Below are positions 26,474-34,622 of a stretch of 64,000 nt of DNA, piece after piece; the first letter of the stretch is position 1, and the number at the start of each line of letters is the position of its first letter. The DNA comes from CAZKEW01 sp964558915 (GTDB taxonomy: Bacteria > Acidobacteriota > Aminicenantia > Aminicenantales > UBA8522). The position numbers and the translations under genes are program-made. The notes beneath the pieces were generated by a model. The model had not been told where the DNA came from, did not search any database, and was given only the letters and a program-made list of their open reading frames with translations. The stretch is from the NCBI GenBank assembly GCA_964558915.1, contig CAZLFV010000003.1:1-64000 (forward strand). Direction: 5' to 3'.

Positions 26474-27244
26474 TTAGTCCGCGTTGCCCTTTTCCGGAAG
26501 GAAATATTCACGGAAGTTATCAAGCGTTATTTTAATGTCCTTGCGCACGGCACCTTTTGGTCCGAACCGCTTGGCCTTTTTCCCGTTAAGAGTCCAGTCA
26601 ATTCCCCCAGCATTTCCCAGGTTGAGAGCCAATTGATTCTGAGCCCGCACCTGGAGCACCTCTCCTCGCCTCTTAATGCCATCCCAGACCATGGTCCCAT
26701 CGGCATAAATCTGGAGCCAGGTGTCTTCAAGAAAAGACATCTCCAGGTGGAGACCTTTGACTTCTTCGGCCGGAGGTTGCTCTGAAGGAGTTGGGGCGGG
26801 CTGGGGCGGCACAGAAGACGTCAGGGCTGGCGCGGTTGGCTTTGGTGAGGAAGAGGCCCGCTTGTCTGGAGAGGAGACGAAGAGGAAGTAGCAAAGTGCT
26901 GAGATTACGATAATAATCAAGAAAACGAGAATAGCTTTGAGTCTTTTCTTGGTCAAAACCAGGGGTGGGTTCAGCCTTTTTTTGGGCTGTTTGTCTGTCT
27001 GATATTCATTGAAAAGAAGCATTTCCTGGTATTTGTTCAGCCATTGATTTTCGTCTAACCCGACGCTCTTGGCATAGGAACGAAGAATGGCCCGGATAAA
27101 AAACGGTCCGGGGATGACCTCCAGATGATCTTCTTCGAGGGCCTGGAGAAACTTCAGACTGATCCGGGTGGTATCCGCGATCTCTTTGAGGGATATCCCT
27201 CTGAGCTCTCTTTCTCTTTTGATTTCCTGTCCAAGAGATGCCAT
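26474..27244 (-). CDS. RodZ-like HTH membrane protein with DUF4115 domain
   Basis: The 256-residue protein has an HTH_25 domain (LGQEIKRERELRGISLKEIA), a basic linker, one transmembrane helix (ILVFLIIIVISALCYFLFV), a Pro/Ala/Ser-rich spacer and a C-terminal DUF4115 domain (DTWLQIYADGTMVWDG). This is the layout of RodZ, which links MreB to the cell envelope. ATG 27244 is preferred to a TTG at 27250. It begins five bases upstream of the NtrY-like gene and probably leads that operon. Confidence 0.82.
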   Translation of the reverse strand: MASLGQEIKRERELRGISLKEIADTTRISLKFLQALEEDHLEVIPGPFFIRAILRSYAKSVGLDENQWLNKYQEMLLFNEYQTDKQPKKRLNPPLVLTKKRLKAILVFLIIIVISALCYFLFVSSPDKRASSSPKPTAPALTSSVPPQPAPTPSEQPPAEEVKGLHLEMSFLEDTWLQIYADGTMVWDGIKRRGEVLQVRAQNQLALNLGNAGGIDWTLNGKKAKRFGPKGAVRKDIKITLDNFREYFLPEKGNAD

Positions 27245-27760
27245 TGACAAAATTTTAGGCCAATCTCCTCATCCTGTCAATAAACGCAGGGCTTTATGTC
27301 GAAAAGTGGGCAAGCGAAAGATAACGGAGAGGGTAATCAACCGCCATCAGCCTTGCTCGCGTCCGGGTTCTTAACGACATTCCCTCAGCGCTCTTCTCGG
27401 CGCTGCGGAACTCCGCACGCGAGATCTGCCTCACCCACTTCTCTTTTTGCCTTCCTTCCTCTGTCCGGAGGTTTTCTCGTGCTCAGACAGTCCTCCCGCC
27501 CGCCAGAGCAGGTTCCCTCGAAGAGCATCTCGGGAAGGCTAAACCTTCAATGGTCGCTGCAGCCGATGACGGCTGATCCCTTTTTCTCCGCTCATAGAGC
27601 CTTAGCGTAGCCCTCCATATTGCCCTAATCCTTGGAACATAGATGATTCCGGCAATCCAGAGGCCGCCGCTCAATAAAAACCCCTTGTATGTGCTTGTCT
27701 TTCTATCTTGGCCGATAGTATATAATTAGGATCGGAAACGTCGTAGAGAGAGCTGCAGGG
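27245..27760. other. Intergenic region with short hairpins, no convincing gene
   Basis: About 500 bases separate rodZ-like from endonuclease V. Short inverted repeats cluster near 27390-27420 (TGCGGA-AC-TCCGCA, and AGCGC/GCGCT arms a few bases upstream). Frames in this stretch look random in composition. A minus-strand frame around 27480-27690 has one hydrophobic stretch (LSGGLWIAGIIYVPRI) and might be a remnant membrane protein, but it lacks a ribosome site. A TATAAT at 27721-27726 may be the -10 box of the downstream gene. Confidence 0.4.
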
Positions 27761-28399
27761 ATGAACCTGGCCAGGGCCAAAAAAATCCAGGAAGAGCTGG
27801 GCAGCAAGCTGATCCTGGAATGGAGCGGAGGGGGTGTCCGTATTGTGGCGGGAGCCGACTTTGCCTATGACCTAGCGGAGCAAAAGATCGGCGCTGTTAT
27901 TGTTGTGATGAAGCTCCCTGATTTTGAAATTGTCGAAATAGCCCAGGCTATTCGCAGGGTCACAGTTCCATACATCCCGGGTTTTCTGGGATTCCGTGAG
28001 GGCCCTGTGTTTCTTGTGGCTTTCCGCAAGCTCAAACATCTGCCTGATGTGACCATTCTGGACGGCAACGGAATCGCCCACCCGCGCCGGATGGGATTGG
28101 CTTCTCATGTGGGAGTTGTCTTGGATGTGCCCACGATCGGCTGCGCCAAGACCCCATTCTTTCCCTTTGTCCCTCCAAAACAGAGAAAAGGCGCCTTTAC
28201 TTATTTCCTGGATAAAAATAATGAAAAGGTCGGATTTTGTCTGAGGACTCGGCCCGGGACTCAACCTGTTTTCGTCTCTCCCGGCCACCGCGTGGATTTT
28301 CCGCTGGCCCGCGAGATCGTCCTGAATTGTGCCAGGTTCAGGATTCCCGAGCCTCTCCGCGAAGCGCACAAGCTGAGCCGGAAGCTCTTTCGCCCCTGA
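27761..28399 (+). CDS. nfi: Endonuclease V (deoxyinosine 3'-endonuclease)
   Basis: The 212-residue enzyme nicks DNA near deoxyinosine. The catalytic acids are D33 (AGADFAYD), E80 (IPGFLGFREGP) and D101 (LDGNGIAHPRRMGLASH), all in conserved family motifs, with the wedge YIPG motif preceding E80. Length is typical. It is monocistronic and ends convergently with ftsX. Confidence 0.93.
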   Translation: MNLARAKKIQEELGSKLILEWSGGGVRIVAGADFAYDLAEQKIGAVIVVMKLPDFEIVEIAQAIRRVTVPYIPGFLGFREGPVFLVAFRKLKHLPDVTILDGNGIAHPRRMGLASHVGVVLDVPTIGCAKTPFFPFVPPKQRKGAFTYFLDKNNEKVGFCLRTRPGTQPVFVSPGHRVDFPLAREIVLNCARFRIPEPLREAHKLSRKLFRP

Positions 28400-28429
28400 A
28401 GACGATTTCCTTGGGGGAGCGCCTTACTC

Positions 28430-29326
28430 TCAGATCTTCAAGAAGCGCGAGAGAGAGGAGAAGCTGCCCAAGAGTCCCATCACAGCGCTGCCCAGGATAA
28501 GACCCAAGGATTGCGAAAGTGAGAGGTAACGGAAGTTGATCATCTGCTGGAGGGCGCCCAGGGAATGTCCTAGGTAAATAGGGAAAAGTTTAATCAAAAG
28601 AAAGAGCAGAGCCAGGGAGAGGGCGCTTCCCAGAATACCCAAGGTCAGCCCCTCGAAGAGAAACGGCAGCCTGATGAAGGTATTGGTCGCCCCGACGAGG
28701 CGCAGGATTTCGATCTCGTTTTTGCGGGCGAAGACATTGAGTCTGATGACGTTGGAGATGATAAAAAACGAGGCCAGGACAAGGATTCCGCCGAGGAAAA
28801 ACCCCACCGCCTTGGCCAAGCGGCTGAGGGATTGCATTTTTTCGACCCAATCCCGGTTGAATTGGACGTCACCCACCCCAGCCAGCCTCTGAATCTGCCG
28901 GATGAATGCGAGGACTTCTTCAGACATGAAGGCCTCTTTGCGGAGAGTGGCCTCAAAGGAAGCCGGAAACGGATTTGAGCTCAGGTTCTTAAGAATTTCT
29001 TCAAGGTCGGGGAAGTTCGTCCTAAATTTCTCCAGAGCCTGTTCCCGGCTGACATATCTGAGATTAACGACCGCGGGAGACGACCTGATTTTTTCTTCAA
29101 CCTGACCGAGCTGGCTGGCCGAGATATCGGGATCAAGGAAAAAGGCCACAACCATGTTCTCAGACAGCTGGTTGGCCATGTATTGAAGATTGTTGGAGAG
29201 AGAGAAGAATACCCCGACTATAAGGAACGATAGACAGATGATGGCGCAGGAAAAGATATTCCGGGCCCTGTACTGCCACAGATTGTTCAGGGCATCGCCG
29301 CAAAAATATCTTATCTTTTGGAGGAT
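28430..29326 (-). CDS. ftsX: Cell division protein FtsX, AUC start
   Basis: The 298-residue FtsX has a cytoplasmic N-terminus, TM1 (IFSCAIICLSFLIVGVFFSL), a periplasmic domain, and TM2-4 in the last 130 residues. With FtsE it transmits ATP hydrolysis to peptidoglycan hydrolases at the septum. No ATG, GTG or TTG exists between the in-frame stop at 29359 and the ATG at 29179, which would delete TM1. ATC at 29326 lies six bases after a perfect AAGGAGGT (29340-29333) and gives a normal-length protein. The start overlaps the end of ftsE by 16 bases. Confidence 0.87.
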   Translation of the reverse strand: MLQKIRYFCGDALNNLWQYRARNIFSCAIICLSFLIVGVFFSLSNNLQYMANQLSENMVVAFFLDPDISASQLGQVEEKIRSSPAVVNLRYVSREQALEKFRTNFPDLEEILKNLSSNPFPASFEATLRKEAFMSEEVLAFIRQIQRLAGVGDVQFNRDWVEKMQSLSRLAKAVGFFLGGILVLASFFIISNVIRLNVFARKNEIEILRLVGATNTFIRLPFLFEGLTLGILGSALSLALLFLLIKLFPIYLGHSLGALQQMINFRYLSLSQSLGLILGSAVMGLLGSFSSLSRFLKI

Positions 29327-29991
29327 GGCAGGACCTCCTTGCCGATGACTTTTCCCTTAAACAGGAACAGGATTTTATCCCCGAAGTGGCGGATGAGCTC
29401 TTTGTCATGGCTGCAAATGATTACGGTCGTCCCTTGTTTGTTGATCTCTTTGAATATGCTTATGATCTCGAACGCAAGCTCCGGGTCGAGATTGCCTGTG
29501 GGCTCGTCAGCGAGAAGGATCTGGGGCCTGTTCACGACGGCACGGGCAATCGCCACACGCTGTTGTTCTCCGTAGGAAAGGTGAGACGGATACTCCCACA
29601 TCTTTTGATGGAGGTTGACCATTCTGAGAGCCTCGAAGACCCGGCGGCGGATCTCTTTAACCGGGATGCCCAGGATATGAAGGCCGAGAGCCACGTTGTC
29701 AAAGACCTTTTTATGGAAGAGCAGGCGGAAGTCCTGGAAAACGATGCCCATCGTCCGGCGGAGTTTATAGATCTTGTGGTCGTGCAGCCGCAGGATATTG
29801 ACGCCGTCGATGACAATCTGGCCCCGTGTCGGCAGGATCTCGCGAAAAATGATCTTGAGAAGAGTTGATTTCCCGGAGCCGCTCGGCCCGGTGATGAACC
29901 AGAAATCGCCTTTATTAACTTGGAGGCTGATGTCCACGAGGGCCCACTGGCCCTCCTGGTATTGTTTCCAGATGTGGTAGAGTTCTATCAC
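29311..29991 (-). CDS. ftsE: Cell division ATP-binding protein FtsE
   Basis: The 226-residue ABC ATPase has Walker A GPSGSGKST, the signature LSYGEQQRVAIARA (second Gly of LSGGQ replaced by Tyr, uncommon but tolerated), Walker B ILLADEP and the H-loop ICSHD. The KLRRTMGIVFQDFRLLFHKK segment is typical of FtsE. It is the first gene of the ftsEX pair. Confidence 0.93.
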   Translation of the reverse strand: MIELYHIWKQYQEGQWALVDISLQVNKGDFWFITGPSGSGKSTLLKIIFREILPTRGQIVIDGVNILRLHDHKIYKLRRTMGIVFQDFRLLFHKKVFDNVALGLHILGIPVKEIRRRVFEALRMVNLHQKMWEYPSHLSYGEQQRVAIARAVVNRPQILLADEPTGNLDPELAFEIISIFKEINKQGTTVIICSHDKELIRHFGDKILFLFKGKVIGKEVLPSSKR

Positions 29992-30121
29992 GGCTCGACT
30001 CAGGTTCTCGCCTCACTCCGGCTGGTGTTGAAGCGCGCCTGGGATTCTCTGGCCATACCCGTATTTTCCGCGGAAGGATTATAACACACCAACAGGCGGG
30101 GATTGAAGCAGAAAGCGTGTT

Positions 30122-30301
30122 TTAACGGGCGAAAAGGTACATAAACCAGCCGAAGGCCAACGCTCCTGCGATCATGATCAGGAAAAGAGAGAGGCCGTAT
30201 CTTATGCGGCTTTTCCTGTCATCCCGGCGGATGAGGGCAAGGACCAGGGAAACAAAGAAAGCATAAATGACCATGGAGAGAAGATGGCTTTCAAAGATCA
30301 T
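30122..30301 (-). CDS. 59-residue two-helix membrane protein, function unknown
   Basis: The frame starts with ATG at 30301 overlapping the stop of the upstream gene (ATGA), which supports translation. It encodes one helix (LLSMVIYAFFVSLVLALI), a basic loop RRDDRKSRIRYG and a second helix (LSLFLIMIAGALAFGWFMYL). It is a small inner-membrane protein of unknown role, coupled to the DUF6677-like gene. Confidence 0.6.
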   Translation of the reverse strand: MIFESHLLSMVIYAFFVSLVLALIRRDDRKSRIRYGLSLFLIMIAGALAFGWFMYLFAR

Positions 30302-30660
30302 TTCTTTTTCCCTTTGGCGATATCATAGGCATCAAGAGCGACGAGATAATTCAACAGTCCGGCCCCAGCGATATAGGCCGTACCAAACTCAAAAGTCGCC
30401 CGGTCCAAAGCGCCCTGCCCGAACGAGAGAAATCGAGAAAGCGCAAAAACAAGAAAATTCCCAAGATCGGCAAAAAAAGCCAAAAGCGTAAGCGGATTCT
30501 CGGCTTGGAGCGGGTAAATCCTCCCGCCCATGGCGAGGCCCAGCGCTGTCATAGCCCCTATGGATACAAAAAATGTCAGGGCGCGCCAGAACCTTTTTTG
30601 GAGCAGATGTCCGAATCCAGGAACGATCCACCCAGCAAGGAGACAAATAATTTCTTTCAT
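30298..30660 (-). CDS. Small polytopic membrane protein (DUF6677-like)
   Basis: The 120-residue protein begins KEIICLLAGWIVPGFGHLLQ, a glycine/proline-containing helix followed by QKRFWRAL, the pattern of TM2/DUF6677-type small membrane proteins. Three to four helices are visible. ATG 30660 is preferred to a TTG at 30699, although neither has a clear ribosome site. Function unknown. Confidence 0.65.
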   Translation of the reverse strand: MKEIICLLAGWIVPGFGHLLQKRFWRALTFFVSIGAMTALGLAMGGRIYPLQAENPLTLLAFFADLGNFLVFALSRFLSFGQGALDRATFEFGTAYIAGAGLLNYLVALDAYDIAKGKKK

Positions 30661-30750
30661 GTTTGGTATGAGTTTAAAAATATTAAAGGAAATCCCCAAT
30701 TAAATCAAGGGGAATGATTCGCTGCGGTGGAATTTTGGTGAGGGTTGTCA

Positions 30751-30780
30751 TTGAGAAATGCCCCCGCCTTAAAATAGAAT
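30751..30780 (+). promoter_or_regulatory. Putative promoter of fpg, probably leaderless transcript
   Basis: TTGAGA (30751-30756) and TAGAAT (30775-30780) have an 18-base spacer. The fpg GTG start is only six bases after the -10 box and has no Shine-Dalgarno, so transcription may begin at or next to the start codon. An alternative pairing is TTGTCA (30745) with TAAAAT (30770). Confidence 0.4.
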
Positions 30781-30786
30781 AGGCTG

Positions 30787-31632
30787 GTGCCGGAGCTTCC
30801 CGAGGTAGAAACAATCGTCCGCTGTCTCAAGCCTCGTCTTGTCGGGCTGACGATCTCGAGGACGGAGCTCTGGTGGCCGAAGCTTCTCCGGAATAGAAAC
30901 AGAGCCATCCTTCGTCGGCTAGAAGGCCAGCGGGTCACGGGGCTGAGACGCCGGGGCAAGTTGATCTGTCTGGATTCGAGCGGGGGCCTAACTTTGCTTA
31001 TTCATCTCAAGATGACAGGCCAGTTGCTGTTTTGCCGGGAAAGTGGTCCTTGCGACAAACATACCCATCTTATTATTTTTTTCGAGGAGGGCCGGCCGCA
31101 GCTGCGCTTCCGGGATGTTCGAAAATTCGGGTTTCTCAGGCTCCTTGAGTCTCGAGCGGCGGATCGGTCGGCCGAGCTCAGCGGGCTGGGCGCAGAACCT
31201 CTAGAAATTGACCGGCCTATTTTCCTCGAGCTTTTTGGCCGAAGGCGCGGTCGCATCAAGCCCCTGCTCCTCAATCAAAGCGTTGTTGCCGGAATTGGCA
31301 ATATCTACGCCGACGAAATCCTTTTCCAGGCCGGGATCCATCCGGGCTCAGACGTTTCCTGTCTTCGCCGAAAAAGCCTGGAGAATCTTTGGGATGCCAT
31401 GCGGCTCGTTTTGTCACGGGCCATCAAGTCGAGAGGGACCTCGATCAGAGACTATCGCGACGGTGACGGTCTGCGGGGCGGTTTCCAGGATTTCCTGTGC
31501 GTTTATGGCCGGGAGTCGCTTCCTTGTCCGCGATGCGGCAGGAAGATCAAGCGCCTGCGTATCGCCGGGAGAGGCAGTTTTTTCTGCCCCCGCTGCCAGA
31601 AGCTGTTATTTCCTCGAGTCCAATGTGTTTGA
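30787..31632 (+). CDS. fpg: Formamidopyrimidine-DNA glycosylase
   Basis: The 281-residue bifunctional glycosylase/AP-lyase removes oxidised purines. After the GTG-encoded Met the protein continues PELPEVETIV, giving the catalytic Pro2 and Glu3. Lys57-type residue lies in RRRGKLICLD; the H2TH motif is QSVVAGIGNIYADEILF; the C-terminal zinc finger is CPRCGRKI/CPRC. The N-terminal Pro after Met fixes the GTG start. Confidence 0.93.
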   Translation: MPELPEVETIVRCLKPRLVGLTISRTELWWPKLLRNRNRAILRRLEGQRVTGLRRRGKLICLDSSGGLTLLIHLKMTGQLLFCRESGPCDKHTHLIIFFEEGRPQLRFRDVRKFGFLRLLESRAADRSAELSGLGAEPLEIDRPIFLELFGRRRGRIKPLLLNQSVVAGIGNIYADEILFQAGIHPGSDVSCLRRKSLENLWDAMRLVLSRAIKSRGTSIRDYRDGDGLRGGFQDFLCVYGRESLPCPRCGRKIKRLRIAGRGSFFCPRCQKLLFPRVQCV

Positions 31633-31656
31633 CAGATGAATCGCTTTTATTATAAG
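31629..31656 (+). promoter_or_regulatory. Putative strong promoter of the ferritin-rubredoxin operon
   Basis: A perfect TTGACA (31629-31634, overlapping the fpg stop codon) is followed after 16 bases by TATAAG (31651-31656). The next start codon is at 31692. Consensus match only. Confidence 0.55.
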
Positions 31657-31691
31657 TTTTAGTTCCAGAAGAGAACGAGGAGGAAGAGCGG

Positions 31692-32144
31692 ATGGAATTT
31701 TCCACGTTTGCTGAGGTCCTTGAATTTGCCATTCAGCGTGAAGAGGAAGCTGCCAACGGCTATGCCGGCCTTCGGAAAATGGCCCAGGACGAGAGCGCTA
31801 AGAGACTCCTGCTGGACCTTGAGGAGGAGGAAAAGAACCACAAGAGAATTCTTCAGGATCTGACTCAAGGAAGGATAGAAACGTCCGCTGCCGAGGATAT
31901 TCCAGACTTGAAGATCAGCGATTATCTTGTCGAGGAGCCACTCGGCCCGGAGATGAATTTTCAGGAGCTCTTGATCTTTGCGGCCAAAAAAGAGAAGAAA
32001 GCCGCCGAGCTTTACCATGATCTCGCCAAGAAATCGGAGGTCAAGGAGCAAAAAAGACTGTTTGAGTTCTTGTCCAAGCAGGAAAAAACACATAAGCTGC
32101 GCCTGGAGCTTGAATACGAGAAGCATGTCCTTTGGGAAGACTAG
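31692..32144 (+). CDS. Ferritin-like (rubrerythrin-type) diiron protein without rubredoxin domain
   Basis: The 150-residue four-helix protein has two copies of the iron motif: REEEAANGYAGL with LEEEEKNHKRIL in the first half, and KKEKKAAELYHDL with SKQEKTHKLRLE in the second. Ligand pattern is that of rubrerythrin-like peroxidases, here with Gln-Glu in the second ExxH. Start ATG 31692 follows GAGGAGGAAG. It leads an operon with rubredoxin and its reductase, implying peroxide or superoxide detoxification under anaerobiosis. Confidence 0.82.
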   Translation: MEFSTFAEVLEFAIQREEEAANGYAGLRKMAQDESAKRLLLDLEEEEKNHKRILQDLTQGRIETSAAEDIPDLKISDYLVEEPLGPEMNFQELLIFAAKKEKKAAELYHDLAKKSEVKEQKRLFEFLSKQEKTHKLRLELEYEKHVLWED

Positions 32145-32191
32145 GCGTCCGAGGAACGAGACTCTACCCCATTGAGAAAGGAGAAAGGACA

Positions 32192-32353
32192 ATGGAGAAA
32201 TGGGAATGCACGGCCTGCGGTTATATCTATGACCCGGAGAAGGGCGACCCTGAAAACGGGGTAAGCCCGGGTACTTCGTTCGAAGAACTTCCTGAAGACT
32301 GGGTTTGCCCGCAGTGCGGCGTCAGCAAAGATTTTTTCCAGAAAGTCGCTTAG
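32192..32353 (+). CDS. Rubredoxin
   Basis: The 53-residue electron carrier has the two iron-binding knuckles CTACGYIYDPEKGDP and VCPQCGVSKDFF. An upstream in-frame start at 32132 is rejected because ATG 32192 follows GGAGAAAGGAC and gives the usual rubredoxin length. It probably passes electrons from the oxidoreductase 27 bases downstream to the ferritin-like protein upstream. Confidence 0.93.
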   Translation: MEKWECTACGYIYDPEKGDPENGVSPGTSFEELPEDWVCPQCGVSKDFFQKVA

Positions 32354-32380
32354 TGGCAAAAGGAGGATAAAGCACTCTCG

Positions 32381-33583
32381 ATGAACGTTCTGATCATCGG
32401 CAACGGTTTGGCCGGGACGATGGCCGCTAAAACACTGCGGGAGCTCGATTCTACCGTGGAAATCCAAGTTTTTTCAGGGGAAAAATACCCCTATTATCCG
32501 CGGCCCAACCTCATCGAGTATCTTTCGGGCCGGCTCCCTTATGGACGGATTTTTGCTTTTTCCGAGGAATGGCACGTCAGACAAAAAATCGGCCTGCATT
32601 TTAGCGAACCGGTGAGGAGGATCCTTCCCGGCTCCCAGGAAATCGAATTGGACGGGGCCCGGAGGGAGAAATACGACGCCCTGCTAGTCGCCACCGGCGC
32701 CCTTTCCTTTATTCCGCCGATTAAAGGCGCTGACAAGCGTGGAGTTTTTGCTCTCCGGACTTTGGATGACGCCTTGGCCATCCTCGACTATTTAAAAAAG
32801 CACAGGAATGTTGCTGTTATCGGCGGAGGCCTTCTCGGGCTTGAAATCGCCAGAGCTCTGAAACTGCAGGGCGCGGAAGTTCGTGTGCTGGAGTTTTTTG
32901 ACCGCCTTTTGCCTCTTCAGCTTGATGCCGATGGAGCTACGGTCCTAAAAGACCAGATCGAAAGCTTGGGAATCAGAGTGAGCCTGGGCGTTGTGACCCA
33001 GGAAATCCTGGGCGACGGAGAAGTGAGTGGAATCGGGCTCAAAGGCGGGGAGAAGATGAGTGTTGATATGGTCCTCATTGCGGCCGGTGTGAGGTCGAAC
33101 CTGGACCTGGCCAGGGATGCCGGGCTGGCTCTGGACCGCGGGCTCATGGTCGATGACTATCTCCGGACAAGCCAGCCGCAGATATTTGGAGCCGGCGATG
33201 TGGTCCAACACCGGGGCAAGTTCTACGGGATCATCCCGGCTTCCTTCGACCAGGCCAGGACTGCAGCTTATAATATTCTCGGCCAATGGAAAAAATATGA
33301 GGGGACCATCCCTTCGAACACTCTGAAGGTCGCAGGCCTCTATGTGACATCGGTCGGGCAGACAAGCCCAGACAGCCCCGAGTTTACGGAAATTAAAAAA
33401 CTGAAAAAAGAAGAAGGGATTTATAAAAAAATCGTGTTAAAGGAAGGCGCCTTGGTGGGCGCCATCTGGATGGGAACAAAAAAGGGAGTGAATGAAATTT
33501 CCCGCGCAGTCGCTTTGAACCTTCAGGTGAATCAGTGGGTCAACAACCTGCTTGAAGATACGTTTGATTTTTCCGTGCTATGA
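32381..33583 (+). CDS. NAD(P)H:rubredoxin oxidoreductase-like FAD enzyme
   Basis: The 400-residue pyridine nucleotide-disulfide-type reductase has an FAD motif (IIGNGLAGTMAAKTL), an NAD(P) motif (VAVIGGGLLGLEIARAL) and the second FAD motif QIFGAGDVVQ. Its length and the YYPRPNLIEYLSG segment fit rubredoxin:NAD+ reductases. It follows rubredoxin in the same operon and overlaps the porin gene by four bases. Confidence 0.86.
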   Translation: MNVLIIGNGLAGTMAAKTLRELDSTVEIQVFSGEKYPYYPRPNLIEYLSGRLPYGRIFAFSEEWHVRQKIGLHFSEPVRRILPGSQEIELDGARREKYDALLVATGALSFIPPIKGADKRGVFALRTLDDALAILDYLKKHRNVAVIGGGLLGLEIARALKLQGAEVRVLEFFDRLLPLQLDADGATVLKDQIESLGIRVSLGVVTQEILGDGEVSGIGLKGGEKMSVDMVLIAAGVRSNLDLARDAGLALDRGLMVDDYLRTSQPQIFGAGDVVQHRGKFYGIIPASFDQARTAAYNILGQWKKYEGTIPSNTLKVAGLYVTSVGQTSPDSPEFTEIKKLKKEEGIYKKIVLKEGALVGAIWMGTKKGVNEISRAVALNLQVNQWVNNLLEDTFDFSVL

Positions 33584-34593
33584 AGGCCAAATTCGTCGTT
33601 CTTTCTCTTGCGGTTCTGCTCCTGGTCGCGGCAGCCCAGGCCCAGCTCCAGGTGAAGGGTTTTCTTTCCTTCGACTATGTCAAAGGTCAATCCCAAAGCA
33701 GTAATCCCAACGGCACGTTCGAAAACGCGGGGGGCGGGCTTTTTTTCTTCGGAACGCTGGCGAAGAGTTTTGATTACAATCTTGAGGTCCAGTACAGGAG
33801 CGTTACGACAATGGAGCTTGAAGAAGCTTGGGTGGGAATCCGCTCTTCAGACGTTTTCCATTTGAAGCTCGGGCTCTATCTTGTGCCTTTTGGCATTTAT
33901 AATGCGGCCAGTCGGCCTTATCAAACGCTCTTTGTCCAAACGCCTGTACCAGTAGCGAACCTTTACCCCCGGAGCTGGAGGGACCTGGGGGTCTTGGCTC
34001 AAGGCCGGTACGATTTCTTCACTTATTCTATTTACCTGGGCAACGGACTGCAGGAAGGGATGGAGCTTCAGGACAGTCAACAGTTTCAGGATAATAACAA
34101 GAACAAGGGAGTGGGCGGGAGAGTCGGGTTTTTCTTGAGCCAATCCTTTGAAGTCGGGTTTTCTTCTTACCGGGGGAAATATGACAGCGCCAACACGAGA
34201 GCGTTGTCTCTTTGGGACGCCGATGTGAGCTGGAAGACGGAGGGATTTACTGTCCTGTACGAATACGCCAAAGCTGATCTGGACAATCCGGCTGGCTATT
34301 CTCAAGGAGAAGCCCGGGGGTATTACGCCTTTCTCTCGCTCACCCTAACGGACTTTTCGCCCTGGGCCAGCTATCAGACGATGAAGTACGCGGACCCGTT
34401 TCATGGGCCGGGGTTCGAGCCAGAAGTGAGCCCGGGCGCAGGAATCTCCAGCAGTCTGAGCCGTTGGGCTGTCGGTCTCGTGTATTATGCTTCTCCCACT
34501 ATCCTGTTCAAGTTCGAGTATGATTTTAACAGCAGCGGTGATAGTAACCTTAAGGATGATGTTTTTTCCGCCCAGGTGGCCTGGCAATTTTGA
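33580..34593 (+). CDS. Outer-membrane beta-barrel, phosphate-selective porin (OprO/P)-like
   Basis: The 337-residue protein has a signal peptide (cleavage after AAAQA), then alternating amphipathic strands (LQVKGFLSFDYVKG, YNLEVQYRSVTT, LKLGLYLVPFGIYNAASR) and the terminal Phe of outer-membrane barrels (FSAQVAWQF). The VPFG-x-x-N motif recalls OprO/OprP-type porins. Co-location with the rubredoxin operon through a four-base overlap is unusual; the solute is unknown. Confidence 0.75.
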   Translation: MKAKFVVLSLAVLLLVAAAQAQLQVKGFLSFDYVKGQSQSSNPNGTFENAGGGLFFFGTLAKSFDYNLEVQYRSVTTMELEEAWVGIRSSDVFHLKLGLYLVPFGIYNAASRPYQTLFVQTPVPVANLYPRSWRDLGVLAQGRYDFFTYSIYLGNGLQEGMELQDSQQFQDNNKNKGVGGRVGFFLSQSFEVGFSSYRGKYDSANTRALSLWDADVSWKTEGFTVLYEYAKADLDNPAGYSQGEARGYYAFLSLTLTDFSPWASYQTMKYADPFHGPGFEPEVSPGAGISSSLSRWAVGLVYYASPTILFKFEYDFNSSGDSNLKDDVFSAQVAWQF

Positions 34594-34622
34594 CCTATAA
34601 TATTTCCTGAGGAAGGATTTCT

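Noticed and set aside
27296..27610. 104-codon plus-strand frame in the gap before endonuclease V
   Set aside because: Random-looking composition, no ribosome site and overlap with inverted repeats.
28395..28430. Bidirectional intrinsic terminator between endonuclease V and ftsX
   Set aside because: CCCC and GGGG arms are present but the loop is long and no clear T-run follows on either strand.
28430..29179. FtsX starting at ATG 29179
   Set aside because: This removes the cytoplasmic N-terminus and TM1 that the same frame encodes upstream.
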